Under the pieces are notes generated by a model. That model had not been told where the DNA came from. It was given only the letters and a program-made list of their open reading frames with translations, and ran no database searches. Position numbers and translations under genes: made by a program. 64,000 bases of DNA from NCBI GenBank assembly GCA_963750395.1, contig CAVVQM010000012.1, forward strand, positions 422,865 through 486,864. Direction: 5' to 3'. The stretch is from JADJPO01 sp963750395. Lineage in GTDB: Bacteria > Actinomycetota > Actinomycetes > Actinomycetales > Kineosporiaceae. Positions 16,476 through 24,765 of this stretch are shown here, in pieces. The number at the start of each line of letters is the position of its first letter. Positions within the stretch are counted from its first letter, which is position 1.

Positions 16476-17176
16476 ATGGCCTCGACGGACGGAACTGGGG
16501 ACACGGTGGGACGAAACGACAGCAGCCAGGACGCCGTCCTGGTCTGCGGCCTGGGCCGATTCGGCGCTGCGACCGCGGATGCCCTGGCCCGGCTGGGGCA
16601 CGACGTGCTGGCTGTGGACCGCAATCCGCGGACCGTGGCGGACTTCGCCAACCGGCTGCCTCACGTGGTCGAGGCCGACAGCACCTCGGCGGAGGCGATG
16701 GAACAACTCGGGGTCGCCGAGTTCGGGATCGCGGTGGTCGGGATCGGGACGTCGGTCGAGAGTCAGCGTGCTGACCGTGGCCGTCCTGGTCGACCTGGGG
16801 GTCAAGCAGATCTGGGCGAAGGCGCTGACCGATGCCCACGGCAGGATCCTGGACAGGCTCGGGGTGCACCACGTGGTCTATCCCGAGCACGACGCCGGCG
16901 AGCGGGTGGCCCACCTGGTCACCGGCCGGCTCATGGACTACATCGAGTTCGACGACGGGTTCGCGATCGCCAAGATGGTGCCGCCCGACGGAGACCCAGG
17001 GCTTCACGCTCGAGGAGTCCAAGGTGCGGGAGAAGTACGGGATCACGGTGATCGGGGTGAAATCGCCCGGCAAGGACTTCATCTATGCCGTGCCGCAGAC
17101 CCGGGTCTCCAGCTACGACCTGATGATCGTCAGCGGTCGGTCGGAGCTGATCGAGAGGTTCGCCGCCCGGCCGTGA
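16476..17176 (+). CDS. trkA: TrkA/KtrA-type RCK potassium uptake regulator, two frameshifts
   Basis: Cytoplasmic gating subunit of the adjacent potassium transporter. The N-terminal RCK domain carries the nucleotide motif VLVCGLGRFGAATADALARL followed by VLAVDRNP. After a frame change near 16,770 come SVLTVAVLVDLGVKQIWAKA and VVYPEHDAGERVAHLVTGRL. A second change near 16,995 precedes FTLEESKVREKYGITVIGVK and the C-terminal RCK_C domain ending IERFAARP. Start is ATG 16476, with GTG near 16,504 as an alternative. The stop overlaps trkH as GTGA. RCK_C domains bind cyclic-di-AMP in some bacteria; disA in this window makes that molecule, but a link here is inference. Confidence 0.88.
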
Positions 17177-18558
17177 ATGGACGGATCACTCCCGCGACAT
17201 CCCTGCTGCGGCGTCCCGCCTGGGAGCGGAGCAGGCACGCCTGGCAGCACCCGGCGCGCTGGATCGTCGTCGGCATCACCGGGCTGGCGATCACCGGGAC
17301 CCTTCTGCTGATGCTGCCGCTGTCCAGGGCCGAGCACGGCGGCGCCCCGTGGAACGTCGCACTCTTCACGGCGACCTCGGCGACCACGGTGACCGGCCTG
17401 ACCGTCGTCGACACGGGTACCTACTGGTCCCCGTTCGGGCACGTCGTGATCCTCGCCCTGATGCAGGTCGGCGGGCTCGGCGTGATGACCGCGGCCTCGT
17501 TGCTCGGTCTCGTGGTGGCCGGCCGGCTGGGACTTCGCACCCGGGTTCTGGCCCAGTCCGAGCGGGAGACCATCGGTCTGGGCACCGTGCGCAACGTGGT
17601 CTGGGGTTCCGCGGCCCTGGTCCTCACGGTCGAGGCGGTGCTCTTCGTGGTGCTGACCGTTCGGTTGTGGTTGGGCTACGACTACTCGCTGGGACACGCC
17701 GCCTGGTCGGGGCTGTTCCACGCCGTCTCGGCGTTCAACAACGGCGGGTTCGGTCTCTACTCGGACAGCCTGGCCACGTTCGCACGCGACGAGATCATCC
17801 TCGGCGGCGTCGGGATCGCCGCGTTCCTCGGCGGCCTGGGCTACCCGGTGCTCTCGGAGATGATCCGTGTGCGGCCGGCGGCCCGGTGGTCGGTGCACAC
17901 CGTGGTGACCCTGCGGGTGAGTCTGCTCCTCCTCGTGCTCACCGCGGCCGTCATCACGATCGGCGAGTGGCGCAACCCGGCGACCCTGGGCCAATTCGAC
18001 CTGCACACCAAGCTGACGTCGGGTGCCTTCGCCGCGGTGATGCCCCGCTCGGTCGGATTCACCACCTTCGACATCTCGCAGATGGACGACTCCAGCCTGC
18101 TGTTCACCGACATGATGATGATCATCGGCAACGGCTCGGGCAGCACCGCCGGCGGGATCAAGGTGACCACGTTGGCCATCCTGGTCCTGGCCGTGGCCGC
18201 AGAGGTCCGAGGCACCCACGACGTCAACGTGCACGGAAGGCGGCTGGCCGACGGCGTCGTCCGTCAGGCGATCGCGGTGTCGGCCTTCAGTTTCACCATC
18301 GTCATCGGAGCCACCATGGCGATGCTGGAGATGACGAACGAGCGCCTGGATGACCTGCTCTTCGAGGTGATCTCCGCCTTCGCCACCTGCGGTCTGTCGG
18401 TGGGCGTGAGCGGACGACTGGACTCCCCCGAACAAGTGATCTTCACGCTGCTCATGCTCGTCGGCAGGGTCGGCCCGATCACCTTCGCCACCGCTCTGGC
18501 ACTGCGCCAGACCCGCCAGGCCTACCGCAACCCGGCTGCCCGCCCGATCGTGGGCTGA
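17173..18558 (+). CDS. TrkH/KtrB-family potassium transporter
   Basis: Polytopic K+ channel-like transporter, 461 residues. The four pore-loop filter segments of the superfamily appear as TATSATTVTGLTVVDTG, AVSAFNNGGFGLYSDS, MPRSVGFTTFDIS and SAFATCGLSVGVS. Membrane helices include WIVVGITGLAITGTLLLML and VVTLRVSLLLLVLTAAVI; GNGSGSTAGGIKVTTLAIL is a conserved family segment. GTG 17173 overlaps the trkA stop. Together with trkA it forms a complete KtrAB/TrkAH-type uptake system. A repeat region and a hairpin repeat follow. Confidence 0.93.
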   Translation: MNGRITPATSLLRRPAWERSRHAWQHPARWIVVGITGLAITGTLLLMLPLSRAEHGGAPWNVALFTATSATTVTGLTVVDTGTYWSPFGHVVILALMQVGGLGVMTAASLLGLVVAGRLGLRTRVLAQSERETIGLGTVRNVVWGSAALVLTVEAVLFVVLTVRLWLGYDYSLGHAAWSGLFHAVSAFNNGGFGLYSDSLATFARDEIILGGVGIAAFLGGLGYPVLSEMIRVRPAARWSVHTVVTLRVSLLLLVLTAAVITIGEWRNPATLGQFDLHTKLTSGAFAAVMPRSVGFTTFDISQMDDSSLLFTDMMMIIGNGSGSTAGGIKVTTLAILVLAVAAEVRGTHDVNVHGRRLADGVVRQAIAVSAFSFTIVIGATMAMLEMTNERLDDLLFEVISAFATCGLSVGVSGRLDSPEQVIFTLLMLVGRVGPITFATALALRQTRQAYRNPAARPIVG

Positions 18559-18570
18559 CCCGCGGCTTCT

Positions 18571-18640
18571 GCGCGCGACCCCCATGCGCACGACCCCCAT
18601 GCGCGCGACCCCCATGCGCACGACCCCCATGCGCACGACG
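18571..18640 (+). repeat. 15-bp tandem repeat downstream of trkH
   Basis: Four and two-thirds copies of gcgcacgacccccat (alternating with gcgcgcgacccccat). It starts 13 bases after the trkH stop and its last partial copy runs directly into the 47-bp inverted repeat. It is not coding in any obvious gene. Confidence 0.95.
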
Positions 18641-18677
18641 TGACGTTGCGCTCGTCTATTGAGCGTGGCGTCACTCA
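18631..18677 (+). repeat. 47-bp inverted repeat, left copy, with terminator-like hairpin
   Basis: Perfectly identical, in inverse orientation, to 19412-19458. Inside it, TGACGTTGCGCTC at 18641 and GAGCGTGGCGTCA at 18661 form a 13-pair stem with a seven-base loop in the plus-strand RNA. Three positions are G-U wobble pairs, so the stem closes fully only in the transcript of trkH. It is either a terminator-like element or an end of a small mobile unit around the GNAT gene. Confidence 0.9.
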
Positions 18678-18794
18678 ACACTCGTCGGTATCGAGCGTGA
18701 ATCCGCACACGAGCGCCCAGAGAGTCACTGTACGTATCGAGGACGAGCCCGACCGGTCAGGTGGCGGCTCGCGGCGCGCCCCGGTCTCGGCACC

Positions 18795-19364
18795 GTGCGG
18801 CGATTCGACGAGGTGATCACCGAGCGGCTCCTCCTGCGCCGCTGGAGGGACGCCGATCGGGAGCCGTACGCCGCGATGAACGCCGACCCACGGGTCCGGC
18901 GACATTTGCCCGAGCTTGTCGACCGAGCCGGCAGCGACGCCTCGATCACGCACTTCGAGACCACCTTCGACCGGAACGGGTTCGGTGTCTGGGCCCTGGA
19001 GCTGCTCGAGACGGGCGCCTTCGTCGGCTTCACCGGTCTGAACCCGATGCCGGACGACGTCCCAGGGGCGGGCGGCTGGGAGGTCGGCCGGCGGCCGGCG
19101 CTGGAAACCTGGCACCAGGGGTTCGCCACCGAGGCAGGTCGCGGCGCCCTGGAACCGGCCCTGACCGCCCCGGACGACGGGGGTGCCGGCCTGAGCGTCG
19201 TCTGGTCGCTGACGGCCGAGCTCGACGAACCCTCGATCGCCGTGATGCGCAGGCTCGGTATGGCCGTGGTGGCTCGGGCGGACCATCCAGCCGTGGAGCC
19301 CGGGCACCCGTTGCGGCCGCACGTGTTCTACCGCATCGAGTCGCCCCGGCATCACGCGATGTGA
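18795..19364 (+). CDS. GNAT-family N-acetyltransferase (RimJ/RimL type)
   Basis: A 189-residue acetyltransferase. The acetyl-CoA site is recognisable as GWEVGRRPALETWHQGFATE, the family pattern of a tryptophan or glycine pair before G-x-A-T-E-A. The C-terminal block LDEPSIAVMRRLGMAVVARA is the conserved strand-helix with S-x-x-V-M-x-x-L-G-M. It starts at GTG 18795. Substrate is unknown: antibiotics, ribosomal proteins and small amines all occur in the family. The gene stands alone between two perfect 47-bp inverted repeats and converges with proC, so it may be a mobile or separately acquired cargo, though composition is similar to the surroundings. Confidence 0.85.
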   Translation: MRRFDEVITERLLLRRWRDADREPYAAMNADPRVRRHLPELVDRAGSDASITHFETTFDRNGFGVWALELLETGAFVGFTGLNPMPDDVPGAGGWEVGRRPALETWHQGFATEAGRGALEPALTAPDDGGAGLSVVWSLTAELDEPSIAVMRRLGMAVVARADHPAVEPGHPLRPHVFYRIESPRHHAM

Positions 19365-19411
19365 TCGACTCGGGTGTGGCGTGTGGAATCGCGCTCAAAG
19401 GGCACGATCAC

Positions 19412-19458
19412 TGAGTGACGCCACGCTCAATAGACGAGCGCAACGTCACGTCGTGCGC
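19412..19458 (-). repeat. 47-bp inverted repeat, right copy, with terminator-like hairpin
   Basis: The exact reverse complement of 18631-18677. In the minus-strand transcript, which is that of proC, the 13-base arms pair fully with three G-U wobbles; in the plus strand those become A-C mismatches. It begins 16 bases after the proC stop (proC reads leftwards). The orientation relative to the gene that precedes it is the same as in the left copy after trkH. Confidence 0.9.
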
Positions 19459-19474
19459 ATATGGGGGTGGGGGG

Positions 19475-20284
19475 TCAGGCGCTGCCGGAGGACAGCTCGC
19501 GTGACCGGTCCCGGGCGGCCTCGATCGCGGTGAGGAAGGCGGCCCTGACCTTGTGGTCCTCCAGCTGCCGCAGTGCCGCCACCGAGGTGCCCGCCGGGCT
19601 GGAGACCTGTTCCCGCAGCACGGTCGGGTGCTCGCCGGTCTCCTTGAGCATGGTCGCTGCGCCGTACAGGGTCTGCACCACCAACTCGCTGGCCGTGGCC
19701 CGCGGCAGGCCGAGCAGCACGCCGGCCTCGATCATGGCCTCGACCACGTAGAAGATGTAGGCCGGGCCCGACCCGCTGATCGCCGTCACCGCGTCCTGGT
19801 GGTACTCCGGCACCTCGATCACCTTTCCCGTGGCGGACAGCAGGCGCATCGCGCGGTCCAGATGGGTTGCGTCGCAATGCTTTCCGGGCGACACCGCAGC
19901 CATGCCCTCGTCGACGAGCGCGGGAGTGTTCGGCATCACGCGCACCACCGCGACGCCGCTGGGGAGGCGGTCCTCGACGAAGGCGGTGGTGATCCCGGCA
20001 GCCATGCTCACCACAAGCGCCTCCGGGCCGAGCACCGGCGCCACCTCACCGAGCAGCGCGGCCATGTCCTGCGGTTTGACCACCAGCACCACGGTGTCGG
20101 CCTTGGCCGCAGCCTCATGGTTGTCCATCACCGCGACGCCGTACTTCTCCGCGAGTTCGGCGGCGCGGGCCGGGCGACGCTCGGTGATCGTCACGTCGGC
20201 CGCCGGCCAACCGGCCCGCAACAGCCCGGAGAGCAGGGTCTCCCCCATCACACCCGCACCGAGAATCGCGATCTGCTCGCCCAT
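19475..20284 (-). CDS. proC: Pyrroline-5-carboxylate reductase
   Basis: Reduces pyrroline-5-carboxylate to proline with NAD(P)H, the last step of proline synthesis. The 269 residues are complete. The dinucleotide fold is IAILGAGVMGETLLSGLLRAG, followed by VVLVVKPQDM and VVRVMPNTPALVDEGM. The substrate/dimer domain has AISGSGPAYIFYVVEAMIEA and VSSPAGTSVAALRQLEDH. It lies just downstream of a proline dehydrogenase on the same strand, so synthesis and degradation genes sit side by side. The 49-base gap between them contains a tandem repeat. Confidence 0.96.
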   Translation of the reverse strand: MGEQIAILGAGVMGETLLSGLLRAGWPAADVTITERRPARAAELAEKYGVAVMDNHEAAAKADTVVLVVKPQDMAALLGEVAPVLGPEALVVSMAAGITTAFVEDRLPSGVAVVRVMPNTPALVDEGMAAVSPGKHCDATHLDRAMRLLSATGKVIEVPEYHQDAVTAISGSGPAYIFYVVEAMIEAGVLLGLPRATASELVVQTLYGAATMLKETGEHPTVLREQVSSPAGTSVAALRQLEDHKVRAAFLTAIEAARDRSRELSSGSA

Positions 20285-20306
20285 GTCCCTCTGTCGTCCC
20301 GTCTGT

Positions 20307-20348
20307 CAGGTCCAGCTCATCAGGTCCAGCTCGTCAGGTCCGGCTCAT
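20307..20348. repeat. 14-bp tandem repeat at the proline dehydrogenase 3' end
   Basis: Three head-to-tail copies of caggtccagctcat with one or two substitutions each. The last copy encodes the final residues (SRT) and stop of the proline dehydrogenase on the minus strand; the other two lie in the short gap before proC. Copies may have been added at the gene end. Confidence 0.85.
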
Positions 20349-21275
20349 CAGCGACCGCATGAAGAACGCCACGTTCGCCGGACGCTCGGCCAGCCGGCGC
20401 ATGAAGTAGCCGTACCAATCCGACCCGTAGGGCACGTAGGTCCGCACCGTCTCGCCGTCGTCCGCCAGCCGTCGCTGTTCCTCGGGCCGGATCCCGTAGA
20501 GCATCTGGAACTCGTAGGTGCCCTGCGGCCGGCGGTTCTGGACGGCGAGCGCGTTGCCGATGTCGATCAGCCGCGGATCGTGAGTGGCCAGCATCGGGTG
20601 CCCCTCACCGGCCATCAGGGTCCGCGCGCAGCGCACGTAGGCCAGGTCGACGTCCGTCTTGCTCGAGTAGGCCACCGACTCGGGCTCACGGTAGGCGCCC
20701 TTGCACAGGCGGATCCTCGATCCCTCACCGGCCAGGTCCCGGCAGTCCCCCTCGGTCCGGTAGAGGTAGGCCTGCAGCACCCCGCCCACCCAGGGGTAGT
20801 CCCCGCGCAGGTTGGCGAGCACCTCGAGAGTGGCGTCCGTGGTGGTGTGGTCCTCCATGTCGAGGGTGACCGTGGTGCCGACCGTCGCCGCGGTCGCGCA
20901 GATCTCATGGGCGTGCTCGAGCGCGATCCGATTGCCGTCGGGCCCGAGAGCCTGCCCGATCGCCGAGAGTTTGACCGACACCTCGCAGCCGCCCCCCTCG
21001 GTCAGCTCGGCCTCGCCCAGGGCGGTCAGCAGACTGCGGTAGGCATCGCGCACAGCGCGGGCGCGGGTGATGTCGGTGGTGTCCTCGCCGAGGTGATCCA
21101 GGCTGACGGCGAGACCCTGAGCGCGCAGCTCGTAGCAGGCGGCGATCGCGGACGCCTCGTCCGACCCCGGGACGTAGCGCCGGACCACGGACCGGGAGAA
21201 CGGCGTCGTCTCCACCAACTCGCGAACCTGGTTGTTCTGCGCCGCGTACAGCAGCACCTCGCGCAGTGGATCCAC
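20334..21275 (-). CDS. Proline dehydrogenase
   Basis: FAD enzyme that oxidises proline to pyrroline-5-carboxylate. GTG 21275 was chosen because GGAGGAGGG lies eight or so bases upstream; an in-frame TTG 21 bases further is less likely. The product has 313 residues, typical for a stand-alone PRODH barrel. Motifs include ALAVSLDHLGEDTTD near the N-terminus, VSVKLSAIGQALGPDG, VTLDMEDHTTTDATL, the flavin/substrate loop RLCKGAYREPESVAY, and the C-terminal YVPYGSDWYGYFMRRLAERP with the arginine pair. No aldehyde dehydrogenase domain is present. It is divergent from the methyltransferase gene across about 100 bases. Confidence 0.93.
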   Translation of the reverse strand: MDPLREVLLYAAQNNQVRELVETTPFSRSVVRRYVPGSDEASAIAACYELRAQGLAVSLDHLGEDTTDITRARAVRDAYRSLLTALGEAELTEGGGCEVSVKLSAIGQALGPDGNRIALEHAHEICATAATVGTTVTLDMEDHTTTDATLEVLANLRGDYPWVGGVLQAYLYRTEGDCRDLAGEGSRIRLCKGAYREPESVAYSSKTDVDLAYVRCARTLMAGEGHPMLATHDPRLIDIGNALAVQNRRPQGTYEFQMLYGIRPEEQRRLADDGETVRTYVPYGSDWYGYFMRRLAERPANVAFFMRSLMSRT

Positions 21276-21378
21276 GCTCTCACCCTCCTCCGGCAACGCC
21301 CCGCCCGGCGTGGCTGGCCGGCGAACTGTAGGGCTGAAGCCCAGGCTAGGGCACCGCCGCTGCGCGTAGCATCGGCGC

Positions 21379-22212
21379 GTGGCTCAGGAACAGGACCGCG
21401 GCCCGGCCAGGGACGAGCAGTTGGACTACTCCGAGTCGATGCCGGCGATGCTCGACGAGTCGGCGAGGCGGCGCAAGGCGGCGAAGATCATCTCGGTGTT
21501 GCGTCACGCCCTCGGCCGGGACGGCGAGACCGGCCTGAGGGGTCTGCGCGCCCTGGACGTCGGGTGCTCGGCGGGATTCATCGCCGACGAGCTCGCGGCA
21601 GCGGGGGCGACCACGGTCGGGGTGGACATCGACGAGGGCGCCCTGGCGGGGGCCCGGAACCGGTTCGGTGGTCGGGTCGAGTTCCGCCTGGCGCGGGGGG
21701 AGCAGTTGCCCCTGACCGACGGCGAGGCCGACGTGGTGGTCTTCAACCACATCTACGAGCACGTGGTCGACCCGGAGGCGGTGGTCGGCGAGATCCACCG
21801 CGTGCTCGCCCCCGGCGGCGTGGCCTACCTGGGACTGGGCAATCGGCTGGGCGTCATCGAACCGCACTACCGACTGCCGTTCCTGTCCTGGCTGCCCCAG
21901 CGTGCCGCAGACCGATACATGCGTCTGACCGGCCGGGGCGAGCACTACTACGAGCAGTTCCGCACGCGGGCTGGGCTACGCCGGCTCTTCGCCGCGTTCG
22001 ACGTGTGGGACTACACGCTGCCCGTCCTGGCGGACTCGCCGGCCTTCGCCGGCGACGATCTCATCCCGTCCTGGGTGGGCCGGGCCCCCGAGCGGGTGCT
22101 GGCCGCCACCCTGCCCCTGGTGCCGACCTACATCTGGATCGCCTTCAAGATCCCCGGGGCCCCTCGCGGGTCCGAGCTGCGGGTCGCCCCGCGACGGCTC
22201 ACCGATTCCTGA
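21379..22212 (+). CDS. Class I SAM-dependent methyltransferase
   Basis: A 277-residue methyltransferase. The SAM-binding motif I is ALDVGCSAGFIADELAAAG, followed by VGVDIDEGALAGA; motif II/III is ADVVVFNHIYEHVVDP and VLAPGGVAYLGLGN. The C-terminal part has a hydrophobic stretch near VLAATLPLVPTYIWIAF that may touch the membrane. It starts at GTG 21379 and is transcribed away from proline dehydrogenase. Substrate is unknown; similar proteins occur in lipid or glycan pathways. Confidence 0.85.
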   Translation: MAQEQDRGPARDEQLDYSESMPAMLDESARRRKAAKIISVLRHALGRDGETGLRGLRALDVGCSAGFIADELAAAGATTVGVDIDEGALAGARNRFGGRVEFRLARGEQLPLTDGEADVVVFNHIYEHVVDPEAVVGEIHRVLAPGGVAYLGLGNRLGVIEPHYRLPFLSWLPQRAADRYMRLTGRGEHYYEQFRTRAGLRRLFAAFDVWDYTLPVLADSPAFAGDDLIPSWVGRAPERVLAATLPLVPTYIWIAFKIPGAPRGSELRVAPRRLTDS

Positions 22213-22260
22213 ACCGGATCCGCGCGAGCGGCCGCCGAGCCGTCCGGCCGGTCGCGACTC

Positions 22261-22997
22261 TCAAGGTGTGCGCCGCCGCAGGGTGGCCGCACCGCCGGCG
22301 ATCAGCGCCAGGGCGAAGACCAGCACGATCAGCACATCGCCGAGCACGTCTGCGGTGCCGTTCGGATCGGTCGAGATCGTCCGCATCGCGTCCACGGCGT
22401 AGGACAGCGGCAGCACGTCGGAGATGTAGCCGAGAACGGTGGGCAGACCGTCTCTCGGCACCAGCAGCCCGCAGAGCAGGAACTGGGGCAGGACGAACGC
22501 CGGGACGAACTGCACGGCCTGGAACTCGGTGGTGGCGAAGGCGGACAGGAACAGCCCGAGCGCCGTCCCCAGCAGGCAGTCGGCGACGGCGACCACCAGC
22601 AGCAGCCAGACCGACGCCGGCGACGTCCAGACCCAGGACGAAGATCGCGAAGGACCCGACGACGATCGGCCTGAAGGGTGGCCACCAGGCCGAAGGCCAG
22701 GGCGTAGCCGCCGAGCAGATCGCCCTTGCCCAGCGGCATCGCCAGCAGCCGCTCCAGGGTGCCGGACCTGCGCTCGCGCAGCGTCGCGATGCTGGTCACC
22801 AGGAACATGACCAGGAACGGGAACAGCCCCAGCAGAGGTGCGCCGATCCGGTCGAACAGCGGGGTCCCGGAGTAGATCCAGGCCAACAGGCCCATCAGCA
22901 GGCAGGGCGCCAGGATGAGCAAGGCCATGGTCCGATGGTCGCGCCGCAACTGACGCAGTACCCGGGCCGCGGTCGCCGCGGTCAGTGTCGGGCTCAT
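22261..22997 (-). CDS. ABC-2 type transporter permease, one frameshift
   Basis: Membrane subunit of an exporter, about 245 residues. Six hydrophobic segments are visible, beginning ALLILAPCLLMGLLAWIYSG and FPFLVMFLVTSIATL. The typical ABC-2 stretch RERRSGTLERLLAMPLGKGD follows. Near 22,630 the frame shifts by one base and the rest, through VLGYISDVLPLSYAVDAMR and FALALIAGGAATLRRR, is in another frame. ATG 22997 probably overlaps the ATPase stop as ATGA. Substrate unknown; the family exports drugs, lipids or glycans. Confidence 0.85.
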
Positions 22998-23796
22998 CGT
23001 CCGTTCCCCCGTCCCCGGCGGTCCGCCCGGTGCCGTCCGCCGTGATGGGTTTCGGCGATCGGGCCCGGCCCTCGCCCGGTCCACCAGCGCCAGGAACGCC
23101 TGCTCCACGTCGTCCGCGCCGGTGGCGGCCAGCACGCCGTCCAGGGTGTCGTCGATGAGGATCTCCCCCCGGCGCATCAACAGCAATCGGTGGCATCGGG
23201 CGGCCTCGTCCATCACATGGCTGGAGACCAGGAGGGTCTTTCCGGAGTCGGCCAGGGCCGACGGAAGATCCTCCACAGGTCGCGCCTGAGCACCGGGTCG
23301 AGCTCGACGGTCGGCTCGTCGAGCACGAGCAGTTCGGGCGTGCCGACCAGGGCCGCGGCCAGCGAGACCCGCGAGGTCTGCCCGCCCGAGGTGTTCTCGA
23401 CCACCTGATCGGCGGTGTCGGCCAGGCCGACCAGGTCGAGCACGCGGGCCACCTCCGCGTCCAGGCCGGACCGGGGCACCCCCGCCACGGCGGCGAAGTA
23501 GCGGATGTTCTCGGCGACGGACAGATCGGCGTACACGCTCGGATCCTGGGTCACGTACCCGATCCGGTGGCGGAGCTCGCCGTGCCGGCCGGCAGACCGA
23601 GGACGTCGACGCGTCCGCCGGCCACCCGTTGCACGCCGACGATGCTGCGCATCAACGTGGTCTTGCCGGACCCGCTCGGGCCGAGCAGGCCGACCACCTG
23701 CCCCGGTGCGATCTCCAGGTTCAGGCCGTCGAGCACCCGAAGCCGCCCCCGGTCGACACACAGACCCTCGATCCGGACCGCGATGTCATTCGCCAT
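22994..23796 (-). CDS. ABC transporter ATP-binding protein, frameshifts
   Basis: Nucleotide-binding subunit of the exporter downstream, about 265 residues. Walker A is GLLGPSGSGKTTLMRSIVG, the Q-loop is IGYVTQDPSVYADLSVAEN, the signature is ENTSGGQTSRVSLAAAL (a degenerate LSGGQ), Walker B is LLVLDEPTVELDP and the switch histidine is in LLVSSHVMDEAARC. The frame changes near 23,580 and 23,265, and once more near 23,040 before the stop. ATG 23796 is the start. Conserved motifs in all pieces make sequence error likely. Confidence 0.87.
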
Positions 23797-23859
23797 ACGA
23801 CGAAACTAGCCCCGGCCCAGCGGTGGCGGTACCCGGCACGCCGCCCCGCTCACCGGTGC

Positions 23860-24707
23860 TCAGGCGCTGCTCAGCGAGGCGGCGAGATTCAGCCGGGCGA
23901 AGGCCAGCGAGGCCGCCAGATCGTTGAGCCGTTCCTCCCGCGAGCGGCAGCGGCGGCGTGTTCACCTCGACCACCACCGTCCCGTCCCAGTTCCGCTCCG
24001 CGAGCAGACCGAGGACGGCGTCGCACGGCTGGTCGCCCCGGCCGGGCACCAGATGCTCGTCCTTGGCCGAACTCGAGCCGTCCGTCAGGTGCAGGTGGAC
24101 CAGTCGGTCGCCGAGGGCCTGGGCCACCTCGAGTCCGTCCTGTCCGGCGGTCGCGGTGTGCGACAGGTCGAGGGTGACGTGGCGATACTCGTGCGGCACC
24201 GGGTCCCAGCCGGGCGCGTAGGCGAGCATCTCGCGCTGGCGGGCCCGCCAGGGATACATGTTCTCGACCGCCAACATGATGCCCTCGCGCTCGCTCATCG
24301 CGGCGACGCCGTCCACGAACTCCATCGCGTACTCACGCTGCCAGCGGAACGGCGGATGCAGCACGATGGTCGCCGGCACCGACCTCGTGTGCCAGTTCGC
24401 AGGACATCTCGAGCTTGGTCCACGGCTCACGGCCCCACACCCGTTGCGTCACCAGCAGGGTCGGGGCATGGACGGCGAGGATCGGGACGTTGTGGTGGGC
24501 CGAGAGTCGGCGCAGAACCGCGGCGTTCTGACTGATCGCGTCCGTCCAGACCATGACCTCGACGCCGTCGTAGCCGAGTTCGGCCGCGATCGCGAACGCG
24601 TCGGCGCAGCCCTGGGGGTAGACCGACGCGGTCGACAAAGCGACCTTGGCCGCCGGTACCAGCACCGGCGGGTCCGGCTTCGGGTAGCCACTGCCCAGCG
24701 GCTCCAT
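23860..24707 (-). CDS. Xylose isomerase-like TIM-barrel (sugar phosphate isomerase/epimerase family), two frameshifts
   Basis: About 280 residues, AP-endonuclease family 2/isomerase barrel. From ATG 24707: KVALSTASVYPQGCADAFAI, LGYDGVEVMVWTDA and VPILAVHAPTLL form the first strands. After a change near 24,380 the barrel continues with IMLAVENMYPWRA (metal-binding glutamate), HVTLDLSHTATAG, VHLHLTDGS and GTVVVEVNTP. A second change near 23,945 gives the C-terminal helices ERLNDLAASLAFARLNLA and the stop at 23860. It matches the TIM-barrel gene near proC in mycobacteria (Rv0498). Substrate unknown. Confidence 0.83.
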
Positions 24708-24765
24708 GAGTTACCCATCCTCGTCCCGAAGACCGCGCGGTCCCCAGGCGCCGGTGCCCTAGTCT

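Noticed and set aside
18571..18640. CRISPR-like array
   Set aside because: Repeats are directly adjacent with no spacers, unit 15 bp, and no cas genes exist in the window. The same holds for the other tandem repeats.
19830..23045. A 1,071-codon plus-strand open frame covering proC, proline dehydrogenase and the ABC genes
   Set aside because: It lies antisense to clearly conserved genes, has arginine/glycine-rich composition typical of high-GC shadow frames, and crosses several unrelated genes.
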